From positions 1 to 64,000 of the forward strand of contig NZ_AUZM01000001.1 of assembly GCF_000478195.2 (NCBI RefSeq): DNA of 64,000 nucleotides. Direction: 5' to 3'. This stretch comes from Lyngbya aestuarii BL J (GTDB lineage: Bacteria > Cyanobacteriota > Cyanobacteriia > Cyanobacteriales > Microcoleaceae). Within the stretch, counting starts at the first letter, position 1. Every line of letters starts with the position of its first letter. Positions 37,180 to 46,700 of this stretch are shown here, piece after piece. The notes below the pieces were generated by a model. The model had not been told where the DNA came from and did not search any database. It was given only the letters and a program-made list of their open reading frames with translations. The position numbers and the translations under genes are program-made.

Positions 37180-38653
37180 CGAACAGCGATGATGAAAGCC
37201 CCTGTCGTTCACGCAGGGGATGAAACCGAGCAAGCGAGAGTGCGAGTCGGCTACTTTTAAGTAGCCAGTCCATAGTATAATGCACCCAACAAGGAGGTGA
37301 GCCGAATGTACGGATGCCAGCAAGTGCTTCTCAAACCAGATAAAGAACTATCCGCTATTTTAGAGTTTCTTTGCCGACAAGCACATAGTTTGACCAACAT
37401 GGGCATCTACTATGCACGTCAACTCTACCTTAAAGCTAAACGCTACGTTGGAAAATACGACTTAGAAAAGCTGTACAAGAATAATCTCCACTACAAAGTT
37501 TTCCATTCCCAAGCAGCACAACAAATACTACGATCTGTATATGAGTCTTTTGTTTCCTACAAGAAGTTAGTCAAAGCCTATCGAGAAGGTGGGTTAGAAA
37601 ATAAGCCGAGACTCCCTAAATACCGCAAGTTTGGAGGTCTGGCGTTAGTATCATATCCTGGTCAAGCTTTAAAATTAAGAGATGGGCAGATCCGAATACC
37701 GTTAGGCAAGCAAGTTAAGTGTTGGTTTGGACTAGATAGTTTCTATCTACCTATGCCAAGCAACATGAATTTAGCTAATGTTAAAGAACTTAGAATATTG
37801 CCAAGAAATAAATGTTTTTATGCGGAATTTGTCTACAAAAAAGAAATACAGGCTTCAGAAGTAGACAAACAAAATGTACTAGGTATCGACCCCGGATTAA
37901 ATAATTGGCTAACTTGCGTTTCTAATGTTGGGATTAGTTTCATCATCGACGGCAAACATATTAAGTCAATGAATCGCTGGTATAACAAGCAAGTTTCGAC
38001 AATTAAAGAAGGAAAGTCGCCAGGTTTTTGGAATAATAAACTAGCATTTATCACCGAAAAACGCAACAGACAAGTAAGAGACGGAATTAATAAAGCTGCT
38101 CGTCTTGTTATTAATTACTGCCTGAAAAATCAAATCGGTACAATAGTTTTTGGCTGGAACAAAGGTCACAAAAAAGAGATAGAAATCGGCCAGAAAAATA
38201 ACTCTGAATTTGTTCCGATACCTACAGCGAGATTAAAAGACAGAATCGAACAACTTTGTTTAGAGTGCGGAATTCAGTTTATTGAAACTGAAGAAAGTTA
38301 TACTAGCAAAGCTTCGTTTTTAGATGGCGACTATCTGCCTAAATACGGTGAGAAACCCGAAGATTGGAAACCGTCAGGAAAAAGAACGAAGCGTGGCTTG
38401 TACCGAGTATGTAGCAAGTGGTGGTATATCAACGCAGACTGCAATGGTGCTGCAAATATACTCAGAAAAGTAAGCAGAATGCTAGGGCTTGACCTTAGCC
38501 GACTGTCTAGGGGCGTTTTGACTCGTCCCCACAGGATAAAACTGTGGTCAGCTAATAAGATAAAAACGTGGAAGGACTCGGCTTCAGCCAGTCCTGAAAC
38601 AACCTTATTAGAATCCCCTAGCGAAGCGTTGCTTTAGCAAGGGGAGAAGTCAA
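37180..38653 (+). mobile_element. IS200/IS605-like (IS1341-type, tnpB-only) element
   Basis: The left boundary is set just after TTAC (37176-37179). A hairpin follows: CCCCTG, a bulged T, CGT, loop TC, ACGCAGGGG (37199-37219), resembling the bulged-T hairpins bound by TnpA of this family. At the right, an imperfect hairpin (CCCC 38615-38618 to GGGG 38641-38644) is followed by TCAA (38650-38653), the cleavage tetranucleotide of some family members. No tnpA is present, so movement would need a transposase in trans. Boundaries are inferred; a structured patch at 38730-38830 could extend the right end. Confidence 0.6.
37306..38637 (+). CDS. tnpB: TnpB RNA-guided nuclease with altered RuvC motifs
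   Basis: 443 residues from the ATG at 37306, which has AAGGAGG eight bases upstream (the frame also has GTG at 37297). RuvC-I is GIDPGLNNW, and the final aspartate is in NADCNGAANI. The usual middle glutamate (IVVEDL) is replaced by IVFGWNKGHKK, and the usual zinc CxxC pairs are absent. A conserved IETEESYTSKASFLD segment follows and may supply the acidic residue, as proposed for TnpB variants with rearranged catalytic sites. TnpB cleaves DNA guided by RNA from the element's right end. The ORF runs into the right-end hairpin. Confidence 0.88.
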   Translation: MYGCQQVLLKPDKELSAILEFLCRQAHSLTNMGIYYARQLYLKAKRYVGKYDLEKLYKNNLHYKVFHSQAAQQILRSVYESFVSYKKLVKAYREGGLENKPRLPKYRKFGGLALVSYPGQALKLRDGQIRIPLGKQVKCWFGLDSFYLPMPSNMNLANVKELRILPRNKCFYAEFVYKKEIQASEVDKQNVLGIDPGLNNWLTCVSNVGISFIIDGKHIKSMNRWYNKQVSTIKEGKSPGFWNNKLAFITEKRNRQVRDGINKAARLVINYCLKNQIGTIVFGWNKGHKKEIEIGQKNNSEFVPIPTARLKDRIEQLCLECGIQFIETEESYTSKASFLDGDYLPKYGEKPEDWKPSGKRTKRGLYRVCSKWWYINADCNGAANILRKVSRMLGLDLSRLSRGVLTRPHRIKLWSANKIKTWKDSASASPETTLLESPSEALL

Positions 38654-38884
38654 CATATAAGGCAGTGATTTAGTGTTTTCAGTAAAAAGCTATCAATCCC
38701 ATTTGAACTCCTGTACGGGTAATTCCTCAATTATCCTGACCAACGGTCCGTGCCGTCTCCGTCGTTTTACGGTGAACCAGTGCGGTAAGCGCGGTTACGC
38801 CTGCGTGGAGCAACTGGTGAACCCGAAGGGCGGAGTAATCTGTGACTACACTCCTGAACTTCTGACTAACAACTTTAAAAGACT
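38654..38884. other. GC-rich structured spacer, possible right-end or guide-RNA relic
   Basis: Unlike the AT-rich surroundings, about 38740-38830 is GC-rich with nested dyads: ACCAGT (38776-38781) with ACTGGT (38813-38818), and GCGGTAA with TTACGC (38782-38788, 38795-38800, one bulge). A 122-codon frame crosses it (38673-39041) but enters the next real gene out of frame and has no domain. It may be a remnant of an IS200/IS605 right end or its structured RNA. Confidence 0.4.
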
Positions 38885-39295
38885 ATGCTGGGTACTTTTC
38901 AACAAAGCAATCTTCGTATTGAAGTCGAAGCGTCAGAAGTGGCGATTCGCGAGAGTTTATTGCGTCCAAGTCAGCTTCAAAAATGGTTATGGCCTCAACA
39001 GTTTTCACCCGGACTTCCGGAACAGTTTCAAACGGGGATGAGGTTTACCAGTTCTATCGGGCCTGTTACCATTCAGCATTATGTGGATGTGGCAGAGTCG
39101 AACTGTCTTCGTTTTCTGTTGAGTCAGGGAATAGATGGTTTTCACGAATGGTATTGGGGTGAGGGTTGGATTCAGTCCCGACTTGAAGGAATTTCTGTGA
39201 TTCCGTTGAATTTAGGTCAAACGATTAATTTAGTGCGATTAAAAGATTTTTTGAGTCATCAAAAAAAGGTTGTGACTAATTCGCCTGCATCTTGA
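38885..39295 (+). CDS. Conserved cyanobacterial hypothetical (SRPBCC-like pattern)
   Basis: 136 residues. The sequence (IRIEVEASEVAIRESLLRPSQL-like start, GMRFTSSIGPVTIQHYVDV, FHEWYWGEGWIQSRLEGISVIPL) alternates strands and a long C-terminal helix, as in SRPBCC/START-type folds that bind hydrophobic ligands. The fold call is by pattern only. No signal or membrane segment. It lies just after the tnpB element, whose insertion may have brought new upstream sequence. Start MLGTFQQ has only a weak A-rich ribosome binding site. Confidence 0.75.
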   Translation: MLGTFQQSNLRIEVEASEVAIRESLLRPSQLQKWLWPQQFSPGLPEQFQTGMRFTSSIGPVTIQHYVDVAESNCLRFLLSQGIDGFHEWYWGEGWIQSRLEGISVIPLNLGQTINLVRLKDFLSHQKKVVTNSPAS

Positions 39296-39436
39296 ATACT
39301 GAGTTGGGCGGGTTTATTTAGCGGGTTTATTGAGGTGATCTGTTCGTCTCAAAATTTGTTAGACAGCCCGCCCCGACAGTGGGGTTGTTATTTTGTGTTA
39401 TTATTTCTATAAATTTGATTTTTATAATCACTTTCT

Positions 39437-40483
39437 ATGTTAACAATTGAATCCTCTCAAGCCCCTTTATTGGGATTATCTTTAGACGAATTAACCACTT
39501 GGGTTCAAGAACGAGGACAACCCTCCTATCGCGGTAAACAACTCTATCAATGGATTTATCAGAAGGGAAGTAAATCTCTAGGCGAAATTACAGTTTTTCC
39601 GAAACAATGGCGAGAAACTGTGGCTAATGTTTCTATTGGTCGTTCTACAATTCATTATCGGTCAGTTGCACCGGATAAAACGGTTAAATATCTGTTAAAG
39701 TTAGCGGATAATAATATCATTGAAACCGTTGGAATTCCCACCGAAAAGCGCCTCACCGTTTGCGTTTCCTCTCAAGTGGGTTGTCCGATGGCCTGTGATT
39801 TTTGTGCGACGGGAAAAGGGGGATTTGTTCGCAATTTAGAAACCCATGAAATTATCGATCAAGTGTTAACGGTTCAAGAAGATTTTGGGCGACGAGTTAG
39901 CCATATTGTATTTATGGGAATGGGAGAACCCCTGCTGAATACAAAAAATGTCGTTGCTGCGATTAAATCTCTTAATCAAGATGTAGGTATCGGACAGCGA
40001 ATGATCACGGTTTCAACTGTAGGAATTCCCCAACAAATTCGTGATTTTGCGGGCTATCAACTTCAAGTTACTCTGGCAGTCAGTTTACACGCTTCTAACC
40101 AAAAGCTACGAGAAAAGTTAATTCCTAGTGCTGACCATTATCCCCTCGAAAAACTGATTGCAGATTGTCGAGAATATGTCAATAAAACCGGAAGACGAGT
40201 CAGTTTTGAATATATTCTTCTGGCGGGTTTTAATGATAAACCGGAACACGCGATTGAACTAGCAACTCATCTACGCGGCTTTCAAAGCCATGTGAACTTA
40301 ATTCCTTATAATCCTATTTCTGAAGTGGATTATCAGCGTCCGACTTCACCACAAATTAATACCTTTATGAAAGCGTTAAAAGAGCGACATATTGCGGTAA
40401 GTGTGCGGTATTCTCGCGGTTTAGAAGCGGATGCAGCTTGTGGACAGTTACGGGCTTCTCAAGTCAATGCTTCTCAAAATTAG
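39437..40483 (+). CDS. rlmN: 23S rRNA (adenine2503-C2) and tRNA methyltransferase RlmN
   Basis: RlmN is a radical SAM enzyme that methylates C2 of A2503 in 23S rRNA and A37 of some tRNAs. 348 residues, normal length. The 4Fe-4S motif CPMACDFC (CX3CX2C) is at about 119-126, preceded by the [10 protein letters not shown] stretch. GMGEPLLN and [14 protein letters not shown] are family signatures. The second catalytic cysteine, in DAACGQLR near the C-terminus, is present. A hairpin follows at 40552. Confidence 0.97.
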   Translation: MLTIESSQAPLLGLSLDELTTWVQERGQPSYRGKQLYQWIYQKGSKSLGEITVFPKQWRETVANVSIGRSTIHYRSVAPDKTVKYLLKLADNNIIETVGIPTEKRLTVCVSSQVGCPMACDFCATGKGGFVRNLETHEIIDQVLTVQEDFGRRVSHIVFMGMGEPLLNTKNVVAAIKSLNQDVGIGQRMITVSTVGIPQQIRDFAGYQLQVTLAVSLHASNQKLREKLIPSADHYPLEKLIADCREYVNKTGRRVSFEYILLAGFNDKPEHAIELATHLRGFQSHVNLIPYNPISEVDYQRPTSPQINTFMKALKERHIAVSVRYSRGLEADAACGQLRASQVNASQN

Positions 40484-40551
40484 CAAACACTTTGACTCTT
40501 TTCTAAGGATATTTTTCTCTTGTTGAAAACCTTAGTATTGAGATGAAGTTA

Positions 40552-40572
40552 AAGGAGAGTTAACCCCTCCTT
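40552..40572. terminator. Hairpin between convergent rlmN and zinc-ribbon genes
   Basis: AAGGAG (40552-40557) pairs with CTCCTT (40567-40572), followed on the plus strand by ATTTTAG. It is short (6 bp) but lies between two converging genes and may serve both. Confidence 0.5.
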
Positions 40573-40589
40573 ATTTTAGCTTCTAAAGG

Positions 40590-40829
40590 CTACTTCACAT
40601 CAAAAACAACAGATTTAACAGACTGTAAATTACTGGCATAAAGACCGGGTGCTTGCGCTTCGATCACATTTCCCGTTTGCGGACAAGTTACCATCAAATA
40701 GTCACAGACTCCGCATTCAGTTTGAGTGCGATCGCTGTAGTGCCAACGTTCGGCTAATGCACCACAATTAGGACAGTGAACTGCTTGTTTTGTTACCGTT
40801 TGAATGGATTTTTGTGTTGTAGTCGTCAT
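40590..40829 (-). CDS. Small zinc-ribbon protein, cyanobacterial
   Basis: 79 residues from MTTTTQKS (a GTG at 40838 adds three). One CPNCGALAERWHYSDRTQTECGVCDYLMVTCPQTG region carries two CxxC pairs plus an extra Cys, a zinc ribbon. The C-terminal 25 residues (VIEAQAPGLYASNLQSVKSVVFDVK) are conserved-looking but unassigned. No signal or membrane helix. Function unknown. Confidence 0.8.
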   Translation of the reverse strand: MTTTTQKSIQTVTKQAVHCPNCGALAERWHYSDRTQTECGVCDYLMVTCPQTGNVIEAQAPGLYASNLQSVKSVVFDVK

Positions 40830-40838
40830 TTTAAACAC

Positions 40839-41215
40839 CGATTGTGTAATTGAGTAAAGGTTTTAAAGTGAGGTTCAATTTATTCCCGAATTTAGACTGT
40901 GGGGATGTAAACCGATAGGAATCTCTATCATTCCGACAATTCTAGAGTCATAGAAAAGCAGGATAAATCTTTTTCTACTTATCCATATAGCTTCTCATCT
41001 ACGACATCCCCTACAAATCCTTCTTTCGGCATATTTCATTGATCCCCTACGATAAATTCTGTATATTTTACTGATTTAATAGAGCATCTTATCACAGTTT
41101 TCTCTAAAAAAAAGCAAATATTTTTATGAAGATAGTTTAAAGCTCCTTCTCAAAAATACTTAAAAAAAGTTTAACAAATCACACAAAAAGCGCTACCAAG
41201 ATTAATTTAATATCA
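40839..41215. other. AT-rich intergenic stretch, no gene seen
   Basis: About 380 bases between two leftward genes. It has a short dyad (GATAG/CTATC near 40915-40930) and A- and T-runs near 41100-41170. No frame of interest, no clear terminator or known RNA. It should hold the promoter of the zinc-ribbon gene. Confidence 0.4.
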
Positions 41216-42085
41216 TTAGCGGTTTTGTGCCTCAACTGATGCCACTAAAGCGTCAAGTTCTTGCTGCATTTGCGTTTTAACCTGTTGATAACAAACATCA
41301 ACATAATCGTGATCTAGAGAGGCTTCCCGGCCATAGCGTTCAAAGTGAATGGGCGCACAAACCCGGGTATAAATTTGAGCAGGTAGAGGAAAATTCGGCA
41401 ACGGCCCGATGCTAATTCCCCAAGGAAGACCCAGATAAATCGGAAAAACTTCAGGGTCAATATCCATTAACCAAGGCATTCCCCAATCATGCAATTGTTT
41501 GACAATTTTGTAACAATCTGTTAAAACAATTAAAGTATCGTGAGCGCCCCAAGAAATTACAGGAACAATTGGAACTTCCTCTCGTAAAGCCAGTTTGATA
41601 AAGCCTTTACGTCCAGCAAAATAAATTTGATTTCGCATAGAATGGGGACGAAAAACATCTTCGCCCCCCCCTGGATAAACCGCCACTGCTGCATTGCGTT
41701 TAAAAGCGGCGATCGCCATTCGTGGATGGGCAACCACAGCACCACATTTGATCGCCTGACTCGCCACTGAAGGGGCGACTTTCCACATATTCGGGTGCAT
41801 CAACCCATAAAGTAAGCGATCGCTGCCAAACCGCCGAAACCAGTCATACAGACACATATGTGTATCGGGTGAGGCTAAACCGCCATTGTGAGAACCGACG
41901 AGCAAAATTTTTCCTTCAGAGGGGATATGATGCCAACCATCGGTTTGAACTCGAAAATAGTAGCGATAAAACCATTCCCAAAAGGGCATTAAAGCGTTAA
42001 TATAATCGGGATCGCGTTCATCTAAAGACCAACCATCATAGCGAGAACGAGAATCAGACGGACTGGAATAGGCAAAATCTGACAC
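41216..42085 (-). CDS. Lysophospholipid/diacylglycerol acyltransferase-like protein (LPLAT, MGAT-like)
   Basis: 289 residues with GTG start. The LPLAT active region is ILLVGSHNGGLASPDTH, with the H-x4-D-type motif modified to H-N-G-G-L-A-S-P-D, and block III-like AVAVYPGGGEDVFRPHSMRNQIYFAGRKGFIKLAL, typical of MGAT/DGAT2-like bacterial members. PIVPVISWGAHDT and ISIGPLPNFPLPAQIYTRVCAPI complete the fold. It should transfer an acyl chain to a glycerolipid or other alcohol (wax or plastoquinone esters have been proposed for cyanobacterial relatives). No transmembrane helix is evident beyond peripheral hydrophobic patches. Confidence 0.85.
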   Translation of the reverse strand: MSDFAYSSPSDSRSRYDGWSLDERDPDYINALMPFWEWFYRYYFRVQTDGWHHIPSEGKILLVGSHNGGLASPDTHMCLYDWFRRFGSDRLLYGLMHPNMWKVAPSVASQAIKCGAVVAHPRMAIAAFKRNAAVAVYPGGGEDVFRPHSMRNQIYFAGRKGFIKLALREEVPIVPVISWGAHDTLIVLTDCYKIVKQLHDWGMPWLMDIDPEVFPIYLGLPWGISIGPLPNFPLPAQIYTRVCAPIHFERYGREASLDHDYVDVCYQQVKTQMQQELDALVASVEAQNR

Positions 42086-42179
42086 GGGAGTTAAGAAATG
42101 TAAACATTAGCCAATCCTAAGATAATCTAGTTGTTCCGCAAATGGCAATCAATAGAGATAAATTAAAGATTGATTTTGA

Positions 42180-42362
42180 TCTGAAATAGTCTCAGAAGCG
42201 ATCGCAGTTCCAGCAAAAACGGTTTGGGGACAATTGGGAGTTATTGATAAAACCGTAACTGAAATTGCCGATAATTCTGGTTTAAATCTGATTATAGATC
42301 GCTGGATGAAAGTTGAGTATAGACGCCTGAATGTAGAGCATTTTCGCTCTCAAGCTAATTGA
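42180..42362 (+). pseudogene. C-terminal remnant of a CoA-binding (YccU-type) protein
   Basis: The plus strand encodes IVSEAIAVPAKTVWGQLGV, then IDKTVTEIADNSGLNLII, DRWMKVEYRRL and an end ...FRSQAN with TGA at 42360-42362. This is the C-terminal third of the CoA_binding_2 family (compare the family's AKVVWMQLGV and DRCxKIEYARL). An in-frame TGA sits right before it, and there is no N-terminal Rossmann GxSxxxxR part, so it is a decayed fragment. Its end overlaps the 3' end of the convergent diguanylate cyclase by 13 bases. Confidence 0.7.
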
Positions 42363-43759
42363 GGTTCTGGGTGTAAAGAATAGGTATCTCGTCCGCGTTG
42401 TTTCGCTTGAGATAAAGCTCTAATTGCAGCACTCATTAAGGCTTCTGCGGGACAAGATTCTGAACTGGGAACAATACTAGAAACCCCTAAACTTAAGGTA
42501 ATAAATTCACTAACATTGGATTGACTATGAGGAATTTGGAGTTGTTGAATGAAAGAACAAATTGTTTCAGCGACTTGTGAAGCTTCTGAGGAATTTGTAT
42601 AGGGAAGAACGACTGCAAATTCTTCACCCCCATATCGAGCAACAAGATCCGCCGGGCTACGAGTGGTTTGTAAAAGGGCTTGAGCAATGACTTTTAAACA
42701 GTCATTTCCAGCTTCGTAACCGTAAGTATCATTGTAGTGTTTAAAGTAGTCAACATCGCATAAGATAAAGGATAAAGGAGCTTGTTCACGTCCGAGTTTT
42801 CCCCATTGTTGACCTAGATATTCTTCAAAGCGCCGACGGTTGGCAATTTGGGTTAAATCATCAATCGTTGTAATCCGTTCTAACTCCTCAGTTGCGCGTT
42901 GAACAACAGCTTTAGCTTGTTTGCGATCGGTGATATCATTGGGAATAGTGAGTAGATAATCTTGTCCGTCATATTCCAAGATTTCTGCTGATAAGAGTAT
43001 GGTTCTAATTGTTCCTAATTTAGTTCTATAATTAAATTCTTGATTGCGAATTGTTCCTTCTGATTGTAATTGTTGAACCACTCGTTGTCGATCATCTGGG
43101 TTCACCCAAAAGTCTAAGTCATCGGCTGTTTTTCCCATGATTTCATCAAAACTATAACCCGTTAAACGACAAAAGCTTTCATTCACTTCGATATAGCGTC
43201 CTTCTGCGAGGGTGCTGATCGTCAGAGGATGTGGACTACAGCGAAAGGCTTTAGAAAACTTTTCTTCAGAGAGTCTAAAAGCGGATTCTGCGAGTTTTCG
43301 ATAGCGAATTTCTTCTTGTAAAAGCTGATTTTTTTCTTCAAGTAGGTGATTTTGTTGTTCGAGTTGTTTGGTGAGACTGCGTAATTTTAGGTGAACATTA
43401 ACTCGGGCGATCGCTTCTTCGTGTTGTAGAGGTTTTGTAATATAGTCAACCGCACCCAAAGTAAACCCTTTAAGTTTATCTACGGGATCAGTTAAAGCTG
43501 TCATAAAAATTACGGGAATATCTTTTGTTGCGTCTAAAGCTTTAATGCGGCGACAGGTTTCAAACCCATCAACTCCAGGCATCATCACATCTAACAAAAT
43601 TAAATCGGGCTTAATTTTTTCGAGTTTGTGGAGACAGCTTTCACCATCTTTTGCAATTAAAACTTTAAATCCAAAATCTTTTAGAAAATCAGATAATACT
43701 TTAATATTTGTGGGATTGTCATCAACAATCAAAATGAGTTCTTGTTGCCTGTTTTCCAT
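42350..43759 (-). CDS. Response regulator with PAS and GGDEF output (diguanylate cyclase)
   Basis: 469 residues: receiver domain (about 8-125) with acidic pocket DD and phospho-acceptor Asp in LILLDVMMPGVDG, a coiled coil (about 130-165), a PAS domain (about 170-285), and GGDEF (about 300-465) with intact ARYGGEEF. The I-site position reads SPAD rather than RxxD, so product inhibition is probably weak or lost. It starts 25 bases after the hybrid kinase stop, in the same operon, and is its likely phosphorelay target, turning phosphorylation into c-di-GMP. Confidence 0.93.
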   Translation of the reverse strand: MENRQQELILIVDDNPTNIKVLSDFLKDFGFKVLIAKDGESCLHKLEKIKPDLILLDVMMPGVDGFETCRRIKALDATKDIPVIFMTALTDPVDKLKGFTLGAVDYITKPLQHEEAIARVNVHLKLRSLTKQLEQQNHLLEEKNQLLQEEIRYRKLAESAFRLSEEKFSKAFRCSPHPLTISTLAEGRYIEVNESFCRLTGYSFDEIMGKTADDLDFWVNPDDRQRVVQQLQSEGTIRNQEFNYRTKLGTIRTILLSAEILEYDGQDYLLTIPNDITDRKQAKAVVQRATEELERITTIDDLTQIANRRRFEEYLGQQWGKLGREQAPLSFILCDVDYFKHYNDTYGYEAGNDCLKVIAQALLQTTRSPADLVARYGGEEFAVVLPYTNSSEASQVAETICSFIQQLQIPHSQSNVSEFITLSLGVSSIVPSSESCPAEALMSAAIRALSQAKQRGRDTYSLHPEPQLA

Positions 43760-43784
43760 GATAACTAACTCCTCTAAAGTAACT

Positions 43785-46700
43785 TTATTTGATCAGATTG
43801 ATAATACCTTCTTCATCAAATTCTTGTGCCATTTCCAAAAGTTTAACAGCAAAGCCAACATAACTTTGATCTAGAGATTTAAGTCTTTCAGCTTCTTGCT
43901 CAATTGTTTCAAAATCACCAATTTCTAAGGCTTCTTTTACAGTGATCAACTCTGAACGATAAGGAAGTAAGACATCTACATTTTTATCATATTTTGCAGA
44001 ATAACTCATGCCTATTGGGATTTCATTATCTTCATAGATCCAAGAGATTTTCAGTAAACTTTGTAAAGTTTCTAACAAATCTTCAAGCTGTAACGGTTTA
44101 GGTAAAAAAGCATCACAACCTGACTCTTGGCTTTTTTGACGATCCAAACTAAAAACACTTGCAGAAGTCGCAATAATGTTAGTGTGTTTGAATTCGGGAA
44201 TTTGGCGGAGTTTTCGAGTCATTTCAAATCCATCCATTTGCGGCATGACTAAATCTGTAATAATAATATCAGGTTGACAGATAATTGCTTTTTCAACACC
44301 TTCCTCACCGTGAGTTGCTTCCACCAGTTGAAAACCAAGTGGTTCTAACATATTAATCAGAATTGAGCGATTATCCCAGCGATCATCAACCACTAATATT
44401 GTGTATTTTTTACCTTTATACCCTCTAATAATTGCAGGCATGAGCAAACTTGCATCCACCCATTCTGAAGATTCATGTAGATCTAAATCAACCCAAAATT
44501 TACTCCCTTTTCCGACAACACTTTCCACATTTAATGTACTATCCATCATCGAGACAATTTTTTGGGTAATTGCTAATCCTAATCCCGTGCCTTCAGCTTT
44601 ACGAAAGCGATCGCCGACTTGTTCAAACGGAATAAAAATCTTCTCTATTTGTTCAGAAGGAATACCAATTCCCGTATCTTGAACTAAAAATCTAATTTTG
44701 TGAGTTGCACATTGAGGTGGCGTAAAACATTGATCTGGATGTCCGACATCACAAACCGTTGCCATGCCATTTTCGATCAGTTCAGCCGAAAAAATCACAC
44801 CCCCTGTATCGGTAAACTTAATGGCATTACTAATCAAATTAATTAACACCTGACGGACTCGTTTTTCATCCGCATGAAGACTTTTAGGGAGATGTTGACT
44901 GGTTTGATAAGTAAAAGAAATATTCTTCTGTTCAGCCCGAACTCGACAAATTTCTGAGACACCGCAAAGAAAGGTTAAAAAATCAAAATCTGTCGGATGA
45001 AGTTCAAGTTTTTGAGCTTCAATTTTAGAGAGATCGAGGATATCATTAATTAACGTCAACAAATGAGAACCACATTGTTTAATCACTCCTAAGCCTTTTC
45101 GTTGTTGTGGGGTAATGTTTTTATCCCGTTGTAAAATTTGAGCATATCCTAAGATTCCATTTAAAGGTGTTCTTAATTCATGGCTCATATTGGCTAAAAA
45201 TTCACTTTTTGCCCGACTCGCACTATCAGCTGCCGCTTTAGCCCGTTTGAGTTCTTCTTCAGCTCGTTTACGTTTGGTAATATCCCGAACAAATGCAGTA
45301 TAAATTCGTTTATTTCCGAGTTCTAACTTAGAAATTGAAGCTTCAATCGGAAATTCTTCACCATCGCGTCGCCGTCCAAATACCGTATTTCGTTCGCTCA
45401 TTTTGCGAGCCGATAATGGGGCTTGAGTGAAATCTTTGATATGTTGATGATGAGCGTCAACATATCGTAATGGGAGTAAAATATCCAGGGCTTGCCCGAG
45501 AACTTCGGCTTGAGAATAGCCAAAAATCTTTTCTGCACCTTGATTAAATAAAGTGATATGTTGAGTTTCATCAATGGAAATAATCGCTTCATCTGCATTA
45601 TCTAAAATTCCGGCAAATCGGGCTTCTGAGTCTCGTAAAGCCCGTTCAGCTTCATTTTTAGCTTGAGCAATCGCAATTAACGCTCCGACTCGTCGCACTA
45701 AGTTAATATCCTCTTGATTCCAAACTCTGGGCGATCGCACATTATCAAGACCAATAAATCCCACATTTTGATTAACATCTGCCCCGGTTAATTGCATGGG
45801 AAGAATTAATAAAGATTGAGTCGTCAGACGCTTGAGTTCAGCTTTTTCGGCTTCGGCTTCATCAGGCAACTGAGCGATACTAGAGACTTGAAAAGGTTTC
45901 CCTTTCAGAATCGTTTGCACAAACCAAGGAAAAACTTCAATCGGAACGCCTTGATAATCTTGAATGAAAGACGGAACATTGGGGGCGCACCATTCATGAG
46001 TTTGGGTGAGCTTCGTATGATTATCGGTATAGCGAAAAACATAAACCCGATCACAACCTATAAATTCACCTGTGGCTTGCAAGGTGAGATGAATTGCTGT
46101 ATCAGTATCTTGGTTGAGAAACTGTTCGGAAATCCGACTGAGCAGGTTATCTTTTTGGGCGCGATATTCGAGTGCTTCTTCGGCTCGTTTGCGATCGCTA
46201 ATATCGGCATGAGATCCGGCAAATCGAACGGCTTCTTCATTTTCATCAAATAAGGCTTGTCCACGAGATAAAATCCATTTATAGTCACCATTTTTACAGC
46301 GCATTCTAAACTCAAATGTAAAGTAAGTAGTTTTGCGCTTAATATGGTCTTCAATTGCAGCTAAAGTTGGAGGTAAATCTTCAGGATGAACTCGATCTGA
46401 CCATTCATCCAGGGTGTTTCCGATTTCATGATCTTCATACCCTAACATTTCTTTCCAACGAGTTGAATAGAAGCTTTCATTGGTTTGAACATTCCAGTCC
46501 CAAATCCCATCATTGCTTCCTCGTAGGGCGAGTTGCCAGCGTTCTTCACTTTTTCTCAGTTGTTCTTCTTCACGTTTAAGCAGGCGATTTTTTTCTTCGA
46601 GTTCCCAAGTTCGTTCAGCGACTTTTTGTTCAAGAGAGACATTGAGTTGTTCTAATTCTTGATTAATTTTATGGAGGGCGGCGTTTTGTTCCGAGAGTTG

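Noticed and set aside
38673-39041. 122-codon frame over the GC-rich spacer
   Set aside because: It overlaps the real gene at 38885 in another register, and its Cys/Arg-rich sequence looks like translated structured RNA.
39300-39436. CCCC/GGGG dyad as a terminator after the gene at 38885
   Set aside because: The stem is only four pairs (near 39372-39386) and no T run follows closely enough to call it.
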